From contig SADC01000062.1 in assembly GCA_004194705.1 (NCBI GenBank), positions 1 to 64,000 of the forward strand: a stretch of DNA of 64,000 nt, in the 5' to 3' direction. The first letter of the stretch is position 1; each line of letters begins with the position of its first letter. Position numbers and translations under genes: made by a program. The notes below the pieces were generated by a model that saw nothing but the letters and a program-made list of their open reading frames with translations, did no database searches and was not told the DNA's origin. Source of the DNA: Ditylenchus dipsaci (lineage: Eukaryota; Nematoda; Chromadorea; Rhabditida; Anguinidae). This document shows positions 1 through 11,342 of the stretch, piece after piece.

Positions 1-17
1 TTATGGTAAAAATAAAG

Positions 18-605
18 TGTGCACCCAGGTGGATTCGAACCAGCCAACCTCGGCGGATGGCATACCAAGTGGACGACCACTTCATTTAGTTGTACATGAT
101 TATTCATTAGGACTGAACATGGATCAATAGAAAACATTTTAAATTTTAAAGTTCTTTACAGGTCAAAAAATATTACTACCGGGTACCACTACACTAACTG
201 AGTTCACAACCCGGGTACAACAAAAGCCAAGTGGTCGTCCACTTGGATCAAATTTGGGTTCTGAAACCTGTTTTCTGGACTGATTCGGACACGCTAAGAT
301 GGTTTGATAATAGTGAAATAAGGTTTTGTATGGTTTTTTTCGAGTATGGGATACAAATTTGATTTTACCAAAACTCGCTTTTACCAAAAACTGAAAAATA
401 CCTGAGAAAATGGCATTTTAACCTCTATCAAACCAGCTTCAGCATGCCCGAATCAATCCAGAAAACAGATTTTCGGGGCTGAAAAAGTAAAAAATTTTGT
501 CCTGGTGAAATCAACTCACTTGGTTGGATTGACTTAAAATTTAAATTCCCGCATAAATTTCTCAAAACCGAGGTTGATGGTTCGAACCCCTTATAGTGCA
601 AGCCT
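18..605. repeat. fold-back element with inverted tRNA T-arm-like ends
   Basis: The left end carries the complement of GAGGTTGGCTGGTTCGAATC and the right end GAGGTTGATGGTTCGAACC, both matching the tRNA T-arm/B-box consensus and pointing inward from opposite strands. The interior has two arms containing CCAAGTGG / CCACTTGG and GGTTTGATAATAGTGAAAT-type sequence. A second copy lies at 32560-33045. No full tRNA can be folded from either end. Confidence 0.6.
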
Positions 606-760
606 ATTCACACATTTGCACCGACAATACTAAGAATATTTGGTTGCTTCGCGGCCGAAGACCAGCACATTACCCATTGCAGGGATTGGCGTGAAAGAAA
701 AATCAAGGGACCGAAAAGGTAGGCTTAGAAAAAAATACTCTTTAAAGGGGCTTTTATGTT
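600..760. repeat. dispersed repeat with CACCGACAATACC core
   Basis: Shares GCACCGACAATAC, a TATTTGG..GCTTCGCGGC segment and an AAAAATACTCTTT end with copies at 23260-23480 and 48090-48300. The more complete copies show CCAAAGAGTATT ends in inverted orientation, so this is an end-damaged copy of a miniature element. Confidence 0.6.
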
Positions 761-904
761 TTGATACTATCCTAGTGGGTTAGGTAGTTGAAAAAGATCA
801 AAATAATGACTTCTTCTTCAAGATAATAAAATAAAACAATAAAAAAATATATGAAAAATATGGTGTGGCTGCCCGATTCTCATTATGGTGATCGACATTC
901 CATT

Positions 905-1105
905 GTAACACCTTCGACATCGACATCGACATAGACATCGACTTCTATTGTAACCACCTTCGACATCGACATCGACACGCCATTGTAACCACGGGGTTAG
1001 TCTAGGAAGAAAATAATGTCTACTACCACAAAATCAATTTACGGCGAAACGGCTTGCGACGAAACGGCTTCGATGAAACGGCTTGCGACGAAACGTCCGT
1101 GTCCG
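905..1105. repeat. short tandem repeats: CGACAT array and GACGAAACGGCTT array
   Basis: About 913-980 is a tandem of GACATC units; about 1040-1100 is a degenerate tandem of ~13-nt GACGAAACGGCTT units preceded by a TAGTCTAGGAAGAAAATAAT stretch. The second block recurs at 61070-61195 with the same lead sequence, so it is part of a dispersed repeat. 1105-1720 shows nothing I can identify. Confidence 0.6.
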
Positions 1106-1722
1106 GAAAAACTCACTCTTAACTGAGATCTGACACTCGCATCTGATGCAGTTCTTTGCGCTCTATCACGTGATACTTTTATTTTCTGAAAATGCCTGAC
1201 AAAATTTTGAGAAAATCACAAAACTAAGCCACAACCGCATGAATTTTAGTGCAAAGCTTTGTGTTTTTGCGTGGTTTGGGGTGAAACTGCTTTGGCTTTT
1301 ATTTTTTAAGATTGGGTGATTCTTGCGAGTCTTTGCACTAGTTCTGTCGCATTTTTACGCTGAGAGTGTTCTCACATTGAAAACCATGGTTTTACCCTAA
1401 AACTTGATGAGATTTGCTCAGAAATTATTTTCAATCAGGGTGTTCGAATACTTAATCGATAAAGAAAATCCCAGTTACAAGGCGGTTAAAATATTTGAGA
1501 AGAAATAAGAGATGGGCGTCTAAATAGTCATTTTTTAATGTGATAGTAATCGATGTCACAAAGTAGCCGCATAAGTCCCCTTCTTTCAAAAAACCCGCTT
1601 AATTTCAAAATATAATTTTTACCTTTTTTGGAAACAAGAAATTAAATTACTTAACACCAATGTTTTAAATAAAAATAAAAAAACACTAAAATATTTGGTG
1701 AAATACTAGGACAAATTTAAGC

Positions 1723-2146
1723 CATGTACGACTACCTACCCATGCATGCTAGCCTTCTGAAAGCCAAAATGTGGGAAGCTGGGTTTCTGTTGTGAGAATA
1801 CACTGAAACTACCAGAACTTTGCTGAAATGGTAAACCTCTTTTTCATACTTTAATTACTTTAATTTTATTCAGGGCAGTTTTGTGTGCTTATACACTGGA
1901 GTGCATTGAGCCTACTGTTCTATATTCAATGTGGTTAGCAGAATTTTTTTGGTCTTTACAGCACCGGTGGTGTTTGTGTCGAAATTTTTATAGTGGATTT
2001 AGTGCCACCCGGGAGGTGCCATCGACAAGATCAGAGTGTTGTAATTGTCTTGTTCAGAACCTGGAGCTAAAATGGAAAATTCAGGTTCTCTCTGAGCAAT
2101 GCAAAACACTATTTAGCATAGCTTTTCAGGAAAGAAAGAATCTATA
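1723..2146 (+). other. unrecognised spliced reading frame
   Basis: ATG at 1723 starts MYDYLPMHASLLKAKMWEAG. After one in-frame TGA the frame continues to a possible donor (1830) and a TTTATTCAG acceptor (about 1875), then stays open for about 90 codons (FSATREVPSTRSECCNCLVQ and onward) to a stop at 2145. I recognise no family. It may be a decayed transposon or gene fragment. Confidence 0.25.
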
Positions 2147-2539
2147 AAACACACTCTAAAACCATCCTAAAAATACGATCAACGACATAGAATTTCGAGA
2201 CATCAGACTACAGCAGAAAAAATTGACTTTTGTGAAAGTCAGACCAATCAATCCACTACTAAATCAACTAACAAGGAAGACTTAGCCACTTCTGAATCCA
2301 AATTGACGTCTGAATTGCAACAGGCTACTTCCCAAGCACGCTTTCAAGCGTAAAAAATACAGCTGGTTTTTATGTTTGTAACAAGTTTGAGCTTGTACAT
2401 CAACTAGTTCTCCTTTTGTGGTTTCAGTTGGCAATATTTTAATCTTTGTTTGTTTAGTTTTGAAAAATTTGAAAAAAAAAACCTGCGCACCATTTTGGGC
2501 CATGAAACCCAAACGCACATCGATTGCGCATCAACAGCA

Positions 2540-3325
2540 TATGAAGTTCACCAGGGGTGCGTCGGAATTCCGAAATCCGTATACTTTTGAGTTCCGAATT
2601 CCGAAATCCGAAAACCGAAAAATGTCTTGCAATGAAATCAAATTCAGCTTTTTCTCGGTATTTGTTAACCCGAATTCAAGTTTCCTTCTATGTTTTCTAT
2701 GTTCCCGTCATACATCTGCCACCTTTGCTGGCGCCGACAAGGATTTGATCGGGCTCATTCCGGTGGTTTGTATGTACCCAGTGGTTCAAGATCCATCCTG
2801 GTGGTTCGGTGTATCCTGGTTGTTTGGGCTTGACCGCTTACAACTCTGAATATTAATGCTGATTGAACTGTTTTTGGCCATATATTGGGGGTTGCTTTGG
2901 TCCCTATTGTTTTTTGTTATATTTTAGGCTTTTGGCTCAGGCAGGGTGAGCCAGCGTATCTTAGGACGGACTTAAACATATCTTAGATCATGTTCAAGTC
3001 CAGCCCAGCATACGCTGGCCTACTCTTACCTAAGCTTGATCCTAAAAACACAAAAAATAACAACAGGGGACCAAGGCAAACCCCCATCAAACTCCCGCAT
3101 TGTAATATAAGGGCCTGTTTTGTGTGTTATAAAAAAGTGAATTGAAAAAAATCTTAAAATTTTGATTCTTATTTTGGGAGCTCGAAAATTTTCCGAACCC
3201 GAATTCCGAAAAATAGGTCAACTTCCGAAATCCGAATTCCGATTGCGAAAATTCTGGAGTTCCATTCCGAATTCCGTTCCGATATTTTTCCGGTTCCGAC
3301 GCAGCCCTGAAGTGCACCTTCTTGA
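2540..3325. repeat. fold-back element built on GAATTCCGAAATCC units
   Basis: The left end (TTCACCAGGGGTGCGTCGGA then repeated TTCCGAATTCCGAAATCCG-like units, 2545-2640) is mirrored at the right (3180-3325: CCGAATTCCG units, TTCCGACGCAGCCCTGAAGT). The middle holds a second palindrome, 2880-3090, with the CAACAGGGGACCAAGGCA word and a GCCAGCGTAT..CTTAGGACGGACT segment that recurs near 23150, 51650, 55430 and 60900. Confidence 0.65.
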
Positions 3326-3499
3326 AGTGTAACCAAATCGCTAAGAACGGGCTACTCGAATTCGCAAAAAAACAATGATACGGGTATCACGCTTTTCAGC
3401 TCACTTTTGAATCTGCGTCATTTTATGAATATTTTGGTTATGCAACTTTCATGGGGTATATTTTTATGCATATTTTACTTGTAATTTTAGTAATTCAAA

Positions 3500-4030
3500 A
3501 GGCCTGTATTAGAGATGGCCTCGGGACGAGACGGACGAAATTCTAGTATGAGATGAATTCCCAACTAGCAAACGCCGAAATCGAATTCTTCATATTTTTA
3601 CAGGCATTTGACCAGCGTTTTGGATTGTCGCAGGCAGAATAAAATTCAAGATTTCGCATACCATAGGCTCAATATAGAGTGATACTAATTTTCGCTCATT
3701 ATTCTTGGTACTTTTTCCGCAGTTTTATCAAGCACTTTAGATTTTTTATTTGAGCGCTTGATTCGGCATTTGAAATTTCAGGGGGTTCTAAGATCTTACT
3801 GTGTTTTAAACTTGCCTGTAAAAGTCATAATACCCATCAGGGTTCACATCTGTCTTGATTTATCAGTAATTTGAAATAGTGAAAAAAAATTTAGGCGCTC
3901 CAAGTTTCCCATAAGTAATGGAAGCGGAGCGGACGGTCCTGAAAGTTCCGTCCGCCAAAGAAAATTCAGGCGAAAGTCCCGGAATTTTGAAACAAAAGTC
4001 GCGGTTCTGAAAAATTGAAAAAAATTCGGG
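3500..4030. repeat. remnant of a GGGAC-type fold-back
   Basis: Starts AGAGATGGCCTCGGGACGAG and ends in a GGAACTTTC / CCGAAAGTCCC-like region, resembling the ends of the GGGAC-rich elements at 9489 and 10617 but without matching arms. 3560-3900 between them shows nothing recognisable. Confidence 0.4.
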
Positions 4031-4189
4031 ACTTTTATTTATGCGCTTTTAGTCTTTTTCTGTTATTTCGTCGTTTTTAGATCTTATATGGTTATTACAC
4101 CCGAATTTCGAATTTTTTATTTTTGAAATTTTTTGATCAGAAACTTTTTTCATTGTTTTCATGCATATGGAACTTCTATGCAATGTTGA

Positions 4190-4370
4190 CCCCAACTTTT
4201 AGCTTGGTCCCCCTGTTGTTTTGAAGGTGATCATGTTGACCATAATCATCATGATCACCATTATCACAGTGTTTAATAACCATAATAAACAGGGGTGACC
4301 AAGGCATTTAAAAAAAGCAACAGGGGGAGGGGGACAAGCTAAAAATTGGGGTCAACATTGCATAGCAGTT
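4190..4370. repeat. 180-bp fold-back with the GTCCCCCTGTTG word
   Basis: AATGTTGACCCCAACTTTTA at the left is mirrored by AAAAATTGGGGTCAACATTG at the right; both arms carry the ACCAAG / CAACAGGGG word. The loop has GATCATG / CATGATCA repeats, also seen near 57020. Confidence 0.65.
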
Positions 4371-4379
4371 CCATTCATA

Positions 4380-5258
4380 CCGTATTCTCTCTAATAGAAG
4401 CGCACTCTCCGAGGCGTACACACTCATATGGCCGCAACTCATTTGGCCGCACTCATTTGGCCGCACTCATTTGGCCGCAACTCATTTGGCCGCAACTCAT
4501 TTGGCCGCAACTCATTTGGCCGCAACTCATTTGGCCGCAACTCATTTGGCCGCACCTCATTTGGCCGCCATTTCTCATTTTTGAATTTTTGTAATTTGTA
4601 AATTCAAATTTAAATATAACCGAAAATTGATTTTTTGCACAAGAAAACAAAGTAAATTTACTTAAACAAGTACCCAGATGCCCTAAAAGATGGAATTTGA
4701 ACATAGTTTTGTTAACTGGAGCCTACCGCATAAAGAAACTCTGGTATGCATACATTTTTATGCATCCAGAGTCACTTTCGAGTGATTTGTGTCTCAGGTA
4801 TGTGTGTGTGCGCATCTCAACCCCAAGCAACCAAGCCCCTGCGCCCCGAAGGGGGCGCAGGGGACTTGGTTGGTTAGAGATGCGCGCACAGACTTACCTT
4901 AGACATAATTCTGAGCAAGACTCTTAAACAAAATGTACTTAAAGACTTTTTTTGCCCAGCTCCAGTGACCGAAACGGAGTAGAATAGCCTTTAGTTAATG
5001 ACTTAACTACCTCTCGTCAATGAAAGGTCAAAATTAAGAGCAGTGGTAATTTTCTTATAAAATTGGAAATGGCGGCCAATGAGGTGCGGCAAATGAGTTG
5101 CGGCCAAATGAGTGCGGCAAATGAGTTGCGGCAAATGAGTTGCGGCCAAATGAGTGCGGCCAAATGAGTGCGGCCAAATGAGTTGCGGCCATATGAGTAG
5201 TAACCCTCCGAGGGGGTTGAAAATAGAAGCGCATGCGCTTCTATTACAGAGAATACGG
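4380..5258. mobile_element. TA-flanked element with a mirrored minisatellite in both arms
   Basis: CCGTATTCTCTCTAATAGAA at the left is mirrored by TTCTATTACAGAGAATACGG at the right, with TA on both outer sides. Just inside each end is a tandem of a ~15-nt unit, GGCCGCAACTCATTT: about nine copies at 4430-4568 and about eight inverted copies at 5075-5195. The centre (4690-4940) holds a copy of the GC-loop palindrome described at 58010. Confidence 0.75.
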
Positions 5259-5263
5259 TATCT

Positions 5264-6520
5264 TCTATGTTTCATATACTCGAGCTCCAGGTAGTTTAGC
5301 TATTGTCATCGATTTTCCTGGAAAATCGATGGGACAACGAGCTAAATACGCAAATTTTTCAAACTTTTATGGGACACCCTGTAGTTCTTCAAAATCGATG
5401 AGCCGAAAAATGCGAAAAAATACGGTATTTACAAATTTGTTTTGAAGTAAACTATTCACAGTTAATTTCAGTTCCGAACGGATTATTTTGGTCCTGGTGT
5501 AACTTTCGAAAAGTCCCGCTCCCAGTCCCGAAATTTTTTTGCTAAAAATCCTATCCCGGTAGTGCCGAAATTTGAATATTTCCATCACTATTTCCCATCA
5601 ATTGAATACAGACAAGCAAATTTCTTGGATTACATCAACCAAATAAATGTTAATGGTTACCATGGTGAGTTTACTGTATAATGATAGCATAATGATGTTT
5701 TTTATAGCCTATGAAATAGCCTCTAAGCCATGCAATAGCCCATGCCGCTATATAGAAACCTCCAATAAACGACCACCTAGAAGGAGGTTGAAAATTAAAC
5801 CAACCAGTCGGTCTATTAGAGAAAAAACGGTAATCAAAGTATAATATAATAAAACATACCCCATACAAGTTGAATAACGAAAAAATTCTGATAATCTAAA
5901 AATAGTTTCTATGTCATGAACGGTCATTCTAGCGATTTTACAAAAAATCGAAATATACCCCGTAAAAAATCATTTTACTACTGTCAAACCATCTTTAGAA
6001 TGCTCGAATTAGTTCCAAAACAGGGTTTCAAACCTGAAAAACATGAAACGAAAATTTGCACCAAATGGATGACCACTTGGTTCAGATGGCGCATGAATAA
6101 TGCAGCAGAACTCGGGGTGGTTAGTGAAAAATTATGTTTGAAATGATAGAAATTTTTGACCCTAGTAGCGAATAACCCCCCCCCCCCAACGATTTTCACC
6201 TTTTTTACGTTAGTAAAAAAGTAGGTTTGTACAATGGGAATATTCCGGGTTTCCCGGTATTTTCCCCTGTATTGAGAATATTCCCGGGTTTTCTATATTT
6301 CCGGGAATTTCTACAACTCTAGTGAAAAGTACCCAATTCATGTCCCAGACCCCGTAAAATGTGCGCAAACTCTTTATCAGTAACAACTTCCGTAAGCTGA
6401 CCTACCCTCAAGCCTAAGGGCTAAGCCTGAACCTGTTATTTGCAAGGGTAGTTACAGCAATTTTAAAAGGTCGAATTCTTGGTGGGTATTCGCTACTAGC
6501 GCTAAATTTTTCATAATAGG
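5264..6520. repeat. patchwork of partial dispersed repeats
   Basis: 5264-5380 ends in GGACACCCTGTA and has paired TCATCGATTTTCCTGGAAAA segments also seen at 59370. 5460-5590 is a GGGAC-type scrap. 5890-6110 is part of the CCACTTGG family seen at 18-605. 6147-6500 has inverted ends (TTTGACCCTAGTAGCGAATA and complement) also found at 43400-43695 and near 23110. No gene is visible. Confidence 0.5.
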
Positions 6521-6840
6521 TTCATACATACTTCACCGAAACACGTCTGCCGGAACAATCAGAAATTGCTTTGGCTTGGAAATATTTTATTTATTTTTCT
6601 AAAAAGTTTTATACTCAAAATGATTGACATGAGTTTGTGCTCATTTTGGTAATAAAACTTTCCGGAAAAAAATAAAATTTTTGAAGATCAAGTCAATGAA
6701 ATGGTGTTTCGGTATGTCTCGGTGGATTTTAACCTTTTGAGTATAAAACTTTTTAGAAAAATAAATAAAATATTTCCAAGCCAAAGAAATTTCTGATTGT
6801 TTCGGTAGACGTGTTTCGGTGAAGTATGTATGAACCTAAT
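6521..6840. repeat. palindrome with ~110-bp arms
   Basis: GGTTCATACATACTTCACCG at the left and its complement at the right bound a near-perfect inverted repeat that includes ACACGTCTGCCGGAACAATC and TTGAGTATAAAACTTTTTAG. A typical miniature element. 6841-7350 shows no recognisable feature. Confidence 0.7.
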
Positions 6841-7359
6841 GCAAAAAGATAAAGTTGAAAATGTGTGCGAACAAATCTACCGCGGGAGAATTCACTGCAG
6901 GGGAATTCACCTGTACCGATTGAACTATTGAAATAAAAAACTTTTTTTTGTATAAAATTATAATTTGGAAAAGTTCTTGAATTAAAATATTTGACTGGGG
7001 AGTCAAACGCCATGGGAGTCAAACGTCCTGATACCTTCGCTGTATGTTTGGGTTAGGAATAAATTTATTTGGCGCGTATCTGCTCCGCTTACGCTACTGC
7101 TAGAGCGCAGTCCAGTCTTACAACTCACTGAGATCATTATTAGATAAGGTGCAAAATATGAATTTTTTTGTTACAAGAGTGTCTACACACCGCGCTTCTG
7201 CCCCAAAATGACCAAAGAGTATGTTTTCTTTTAGCCAAAAAAAAAGGCGAACGCGAGCTAAAAACGCGATTCACTTTGTTTAGGACATCGGCCATACCGG
7301 AATATCTCGTCGCCACTGGTTCCCGACTTTGTGTCAATAAAACCGGTATTCACATTAAT

Positions 7360-7370
7360 ATGTTTTATTA
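7360..7370 (-). terminator. poly(A) signal of the lectin-like gene
   Basis: AATAAA on the minus strand lies about 30 nt after the TAA stop at 7397. Confidence 0.55.
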
Positions 7371-7396
7371 ATGATCAAATCCGAATTAGACTGAAT

Positions 7397-8705
7397 TTAA
7401 ATGTGTTTCTGTTTTTTTGGATGTTTAGAAATCGACTGATTACAGTCTGTCCTTGTTTTTGCAAATGAACGAAGAAGTTGCCTCACACAGGTAATCGTCG
7501 AGCCGTTTGGGTACAGAATGGAGTTGCTTTGCATTAACCGCACACATCGGTCCACTCTTCGGCTGTCCGGCTGGATGTAGCCATTGGGCTCGTGGCCATG
7601 AGCTGAAAATACAAACAAATGAAATTGCTCAACTTTGAGACATAAAATTTACCGTGAGTATGTCCCCAGTAGTGGCTGTATTCATCGTCTCCTGGGAACT
7701 CAGGGACTTCGCTTCCATCCACAAAACTCAACTTGAAGCGATTCTTCTCATAGACTGGAACATCTATCTTGGGTATTCCATCACTCAAAATGCCAATCCA
7801 GCAAAAAGGCGTGGTAGACTGAGTAGGGTCGTCTGCCTCCGTCGTCTGATCACACAGGGCGACAAGGAAGTCAAACTCTCTTCTGTAGTGAAACGAGGCT
7901 AATTCACTGCCAAAGCTGTGGCATTTTTGGGCAGATTCTTCAAAGGTTAGCTTAGCCTCAAATTTCTAAAATTGGAAGTCAGTCTTAATGAAAATTCAAA
8001 ATGGTAATTCTAGTTTTCAAGAATGCAGCTATTTTTCGGCGGGTCAGAAAACAGTCTTAAAAAGAGAAAACAGTCTTTAAGGGCCACGCGTTCTGGATTG
8101 CCCTCCGCCAATTCAAACATTTTCGCCTAATCATTGAGCTTATGTACAGATTTTTCAGCTTGGTTTCTAACAAACCAAGGCCTAAAGTTTAATTTTAGGC
8201 ATAGTTGTGTTGGAAACCAAGCTAAAAATCTGTACAAAAGTTCAATGATTATGCAGAAAATTTTGAATTGGCGGGGTACAACCGTTGTCGGAGACAGCAA
8301 TGGCCTTTAAAGAAAAAAAGGAGTTGGATTGGCGGTTGTTTGTTGACTTAGAGATCGAAAGGCACCAAAGTGCACTACATACTACATTAAGACAGACCGG
8401 ACTAGCCACTGTGGCTGGGTTACTACGGAAAGACTCAACTGTATACATTTTCAAGCTCTAAAGACCAGAATTTTAAAGCGAACTGAAAAGCAGATCTCAT
8501 TCTACAGTAATGTGGTTTCTATTTAAAAAAAGTGTCTTCCTCGTAATATCAATGATGAATGACAAAACATTATTTGTTCAAAATATTTAAAAACTTACCT
8601 TGAAGCAGCTCGATCCAAAGCGGTCCACCCAGCATCGCACTTATTGGCAGTTGTTTGGGAGAGCACGAAAGCCATTAACACTGCCAAGCCTTGCCAGGTT
8701 AACAT
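7397..8705 (-). CDS. secreted C-type-lectin-like protein
   Basis: Three exons. 8599-8705 encodes a start Met, a hydrophobic signal peptide (LAVLMAFVLSQTTA) and CDAGWTALDRAAS, whose C-x-x-G-W is the usual start of a C-type lectin-like domain. 7653-7965 encodes KLTFEESAQKCHSFGSELAS and CWIGI. 7397-7602 encodes AHGHEPNGYIQPDS and DRCVRL, then TC and DC near the end; HEPN resembles the EPN ligand-binding motif of mannose-type lectins, but the usual WND motif is not evident. Secreted, role unknown; nematodes have many such genes, often immune- or cuticle-related. Exon 1 ends in phase 2 while exon 2 reads in phase 0, so either a one-base error or a small unseen exon lies between. A fold-back element (8078-8313) sits in intron 1. 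Confidence 0.8.
8078..8313. repeat. fold-back in lectin-gene intron (GGCC..GCCAATTCAAA family)
   Basis: CGCCAATTCAAA, TGTACAGATTTTTCAGCTTG and GTTTCTAACAAACCAAGGCC at the left are mirrored at the right. The same family, less decayed and with another element inside, lies at 29344-30012. Confidence 0.7.
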
Positions 8706-8780
8706 TATAATCCGATTTTATTTGGCGATGATTCTGTAGTTTTTAAAAAGAGACTGAATTGACTCAAGTAGCATACCATT

Positions 8781-8788
8781 ATTTTATA
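8781..8788 (-). promoter_or_regulatory. TATA box of the lectin-like gene
   Basis: TATAAAAT on the minus strand lies 76 bp upstream of the ATG at 8703-8705, a credible distance for a core promoter with a short 5' UTR. Confidence 0.5.
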
Positions 8789-8920
8789 AGCTCTATGACT
8801 CTTGTTCTCTTGTGTATGTAAGGCAACAAAAATGTTGTAGAAAGAGAAGGCGGTGAAAAGGCTGTTTAAGGTGAATCATTCTTCGATCGAGCACATCTTA
8901 GAAGAAGCAGCCATCCACTC

Positions 8921-9275
8921 GGCTAAAGGATGGGACAGCAGGGATGAAATATGGAACAGGCACCCCAGTCGACTCTAGAACAGAAACAAAAAGAATTTAC
9001 CAAAAAAAAGGATTTTAGGACATCCACGATTGGCAGTTTGCTCCTTTCAAAGACAGAGTTTGTGAGAAAGCCAATTTCTCCACTGCACCTAATTTCAGAT
9101 GTACTCTTACCCAACCGAAAGAGACTTTGCTAAAATGGTACAATTAGAGAAGCAGTACATTGAATTGTATCAATTGAACGTATATAGCACAGGCACAACT
9201 TACTAGCAACAGTTTAAAAAAACAGGTTAAAAAGCAGGAGGCCTGTTCTAGAGTCGACGGGGGTGCCTGTTCCCT
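8921..9275. repeat. element with 31-bp inverted ends
   Basis: GGAACAGGCACCCCAGTCGA at about 8952 is mirrored by a near-identical complement ending at 9272. The interior shows no gene. 9276-9488 is unremarkable. Confidence 0.6.
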
Positions 9276-9488
9276 ACTTGCATCGACAGCAGAAACTCCA
9301 AAAAGCCACACCACTTTTATTTAAAATACATTAATGACTTGTTAAACTTGAATGGTGTGGTTGGTGTAGGCAATACTCTTTTTTGTACCAAATTAACTTT
9401 GGATGTAACTGAAAATGTTGCCCTAAAGTCTAAATTTTTTCCCATTTTTACTATTTCTTGCCCTTCTTTCAAATTTCAATTAAAAAAA

Positions 9489-10021
9489 CTAGAGATGATG
9501 CTTTAGATTTTCGGGACGGGACAGGATTCAAATTCGAAAATTTCGGGACGAGACGCGGGACGGGACAGGTCAAAAATTTATATCGGAACGGGACCCCGGG
9601 ACAGGGAAGATTTTCGGGACGGTCATAAAAATTTCCGATCGGGAATTTCAATCCTATATGCTTTATTCATCTCTCAAACAAAACAAACAATTTAACTAGA
9701 ACTACTACTAGGACTCCGAATTGTTATTCTCTAGCAGAGGCAAGCTGCGGTTGAGGAACATGATCATTACCAAGGGGCCGTTGTTATTCTCCAAGGGTCC
9801 TCGGTACTTGTTGACAACTTGTTAATATCGAGGGTTGACTGTAATTAGAAGTCGAAAGTAGTTTTTGACAAATTGAATTTTTTCGGGACGGGAAAAGACG
9901 GAATTTAAATAATTTTTCTTCGGGACGGGACAGGTGTCAAAAAATTTCCGGGCGGGATTCCGTGACGGGACGATTCTCTAAAATTGACGGGACGGGACAG
10001 AATTGTCCCGTCCCGTCATCA
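9489..10021. repeat. GGGAC-type fold-back element
   Basis: TAGAGATGATG at the left is mirrored by CATCATCTCTA at the right. Each arm contains many CGGGACGGGACA-like units separated by short AT-rich stretches. Similar elements lie at 10617-10930 and 37385-38193. The open frames through these arms are compositional. Confidence 0.65.
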
Positions 10022-10029
10022 TCTCTAAA

Positions 10030-10275
10030 AAAACTGAAATCTTGCCCCTTTTTTCTGAAATCTTGCCCCTTTTTAGTCAAAATCGGGTAAATTCCTCCGA
10101 TTTTTCATCGAAGGCGTCGAATCAGGGAAATTTACCCGATTTTTAATTAAAAAAGGGCAACATTTCAGAAAAAAGGGGCAAGATTTCAGGTTTTTTTATT
10201 TGAGATTTAAAAAAGGGGCAAGAAATAATTAAAAAGGGGCAAGAATTCAGACTTTAGGGGCAACAATTCAATTTG
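10030..10275. repeat. fold-back of TTGCCCCTTTT units
   Basis: GAAATCTTGCCCCTTTTTTC units at the left are mirrored by AAAAAGGGGCAAGATTTCAG units at the right around a CGGGTAAATT / AATTTACCCG stem. 10280-10600 shows nothing recognisable. Confidence 0.6.
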
Positions 10276-10616
10276 ATCCATTAACTTTTTTTTTAAATTA
10301 ACGCTGTTTTAAAACGAAATTTACTCTTTTCTGTACTTATTTTTTTTGCCTCAGTTCTTCTTTCTGTCCTTTTAAATTTTCTAACCTTTTTTAAAAAGTA
10401 ATAACACTGTTGTGTAGCCTGCGTATCTGGTTTCTTACAAAGTATACTTTACTACAAGTTGTAAATTTACTGCGAAAAATGTAAAACATTAAATTAGAAG
10501 TTAAAAAATATTTTGTGACTTTGTCCCTAATTATTATTTTACGTTTTTTAAAATAGCTTACCGAAAATATTGCCTGGTGTTTCTTAGTAGACTTAGTCAG
10601 CTGTTGCATACTTTGG

Positions 10617-10930
10617 ATTAGAGATGGAGGATGGCCTATTCCGGGACGGGACGGGACAAAATTTACTTTAAAAAATTTCGGGACGGGACACCGGGACGGG
10701 ACAAGGCCTAAAAACCTCCCGGGACGGGACGGGACATCCCGATCCATTAATAAGGGAAAAATGAAGGAAAAATAAAGGAAAAATCGGAAAATTTTCCCGG
10801 GACGGGACACCGGGACGGGACAGGGGTCAAATTTTTTTCGGTCGGGATACCGGGACGGGACAATCGCATGAAACTCCACCGGTCGGGACGGGAATGTCCC
10901 GTCCCGTCCCGTCCCGCCTCCATCTCTACT
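10617..10930. repeat. GGGAC-type fold-back element
   Basis: TAGAGATGGAGG at the left is mirrored by CCTCCATCTCTA at the right, with GGGACGGGAC units in both arms around an AAATGAAGGAAAAATAAAGG spacer. Same architecture as 9489-10021 with slightly different outer words. Confidence 0.65.
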
Positions 10931-10973
10931 TTGGATCCAGTGGTTTTCAGGTTCAGCAACCGACGGAATGTCA

Positions 10974-11060
10974 TACCGTATATCTTCTAATAAGGCCCCA
11001 TGGGGCCTCATTTTTCAACACCTCTTTGGAGGTGGGGCCTTATTAGAAGATATGGGTATT
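10974..11060. repeat. short CCGTAT-type palindrome
   Basis: ATACCGTATATCTTCTAATA at the left and TATTAGAAGATATGGGTAT at the right, ~85 bp apart, with GGGGCC stems. A small relative of the TA-flanked family. Confidence 0.6.
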
Positions 11061-11342
11061 TCCTTTTTGAGGTTCATGAAAAATTTAAACCTAGTCAAGG
11101 ATTTCAGGAACCGACCAGAAATGTATAAAAACAACATCTTACATTTTCTGGTAAATAATTGTTGATCGCTGAATTTTTCAGGCCGATTTTTTTTCTATGC
11201 GTAATTTTCTATTCTATTTTCTGCTTTGTTCTTCAGCCTTAGATCTTAGTCAACCATCTTCTGTTCCTTTTTAGGAAATTTCCCTTGTTCTAAACCTTTT
11301 TTGCCATTGCCGAACAATTGGATGAACAATCTTAATTTCTTG

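Noticed and set aside
1..60. Possible tRNA gene (T-arm motif GGTTCGAATCC on the minus strand)
   Set aside because: No matching acceptor stem, D-arm or anticodon arm can be placed; the motif belongs to a repeat with a mirrored copy at 570-600.
4430..4568. CRISPR-like array of regularly spaced repeats
   Set aside because: Units are contiguous ~15-nt tandem copies without unique spacers, mirrored at 5075-5195 within a transposable element in an animal genome.
8960..9260. Vector contamination suggested by GTCGACTCTAGA (polylinker-like)
   Set aside because: The motif is part of a 31-bp inverted repeat of ordinary local sequence, with no other vector sequence.
10391..11011. 206-codon open frame on the minus strand, the longest in the left half
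   Set aside because: It runs through the GGGAC repeat arrays; the protein is Pro/Ser/Arg low-complexity (PSRP-type repeats) and changes to unrelated sequence at the repeat edge.
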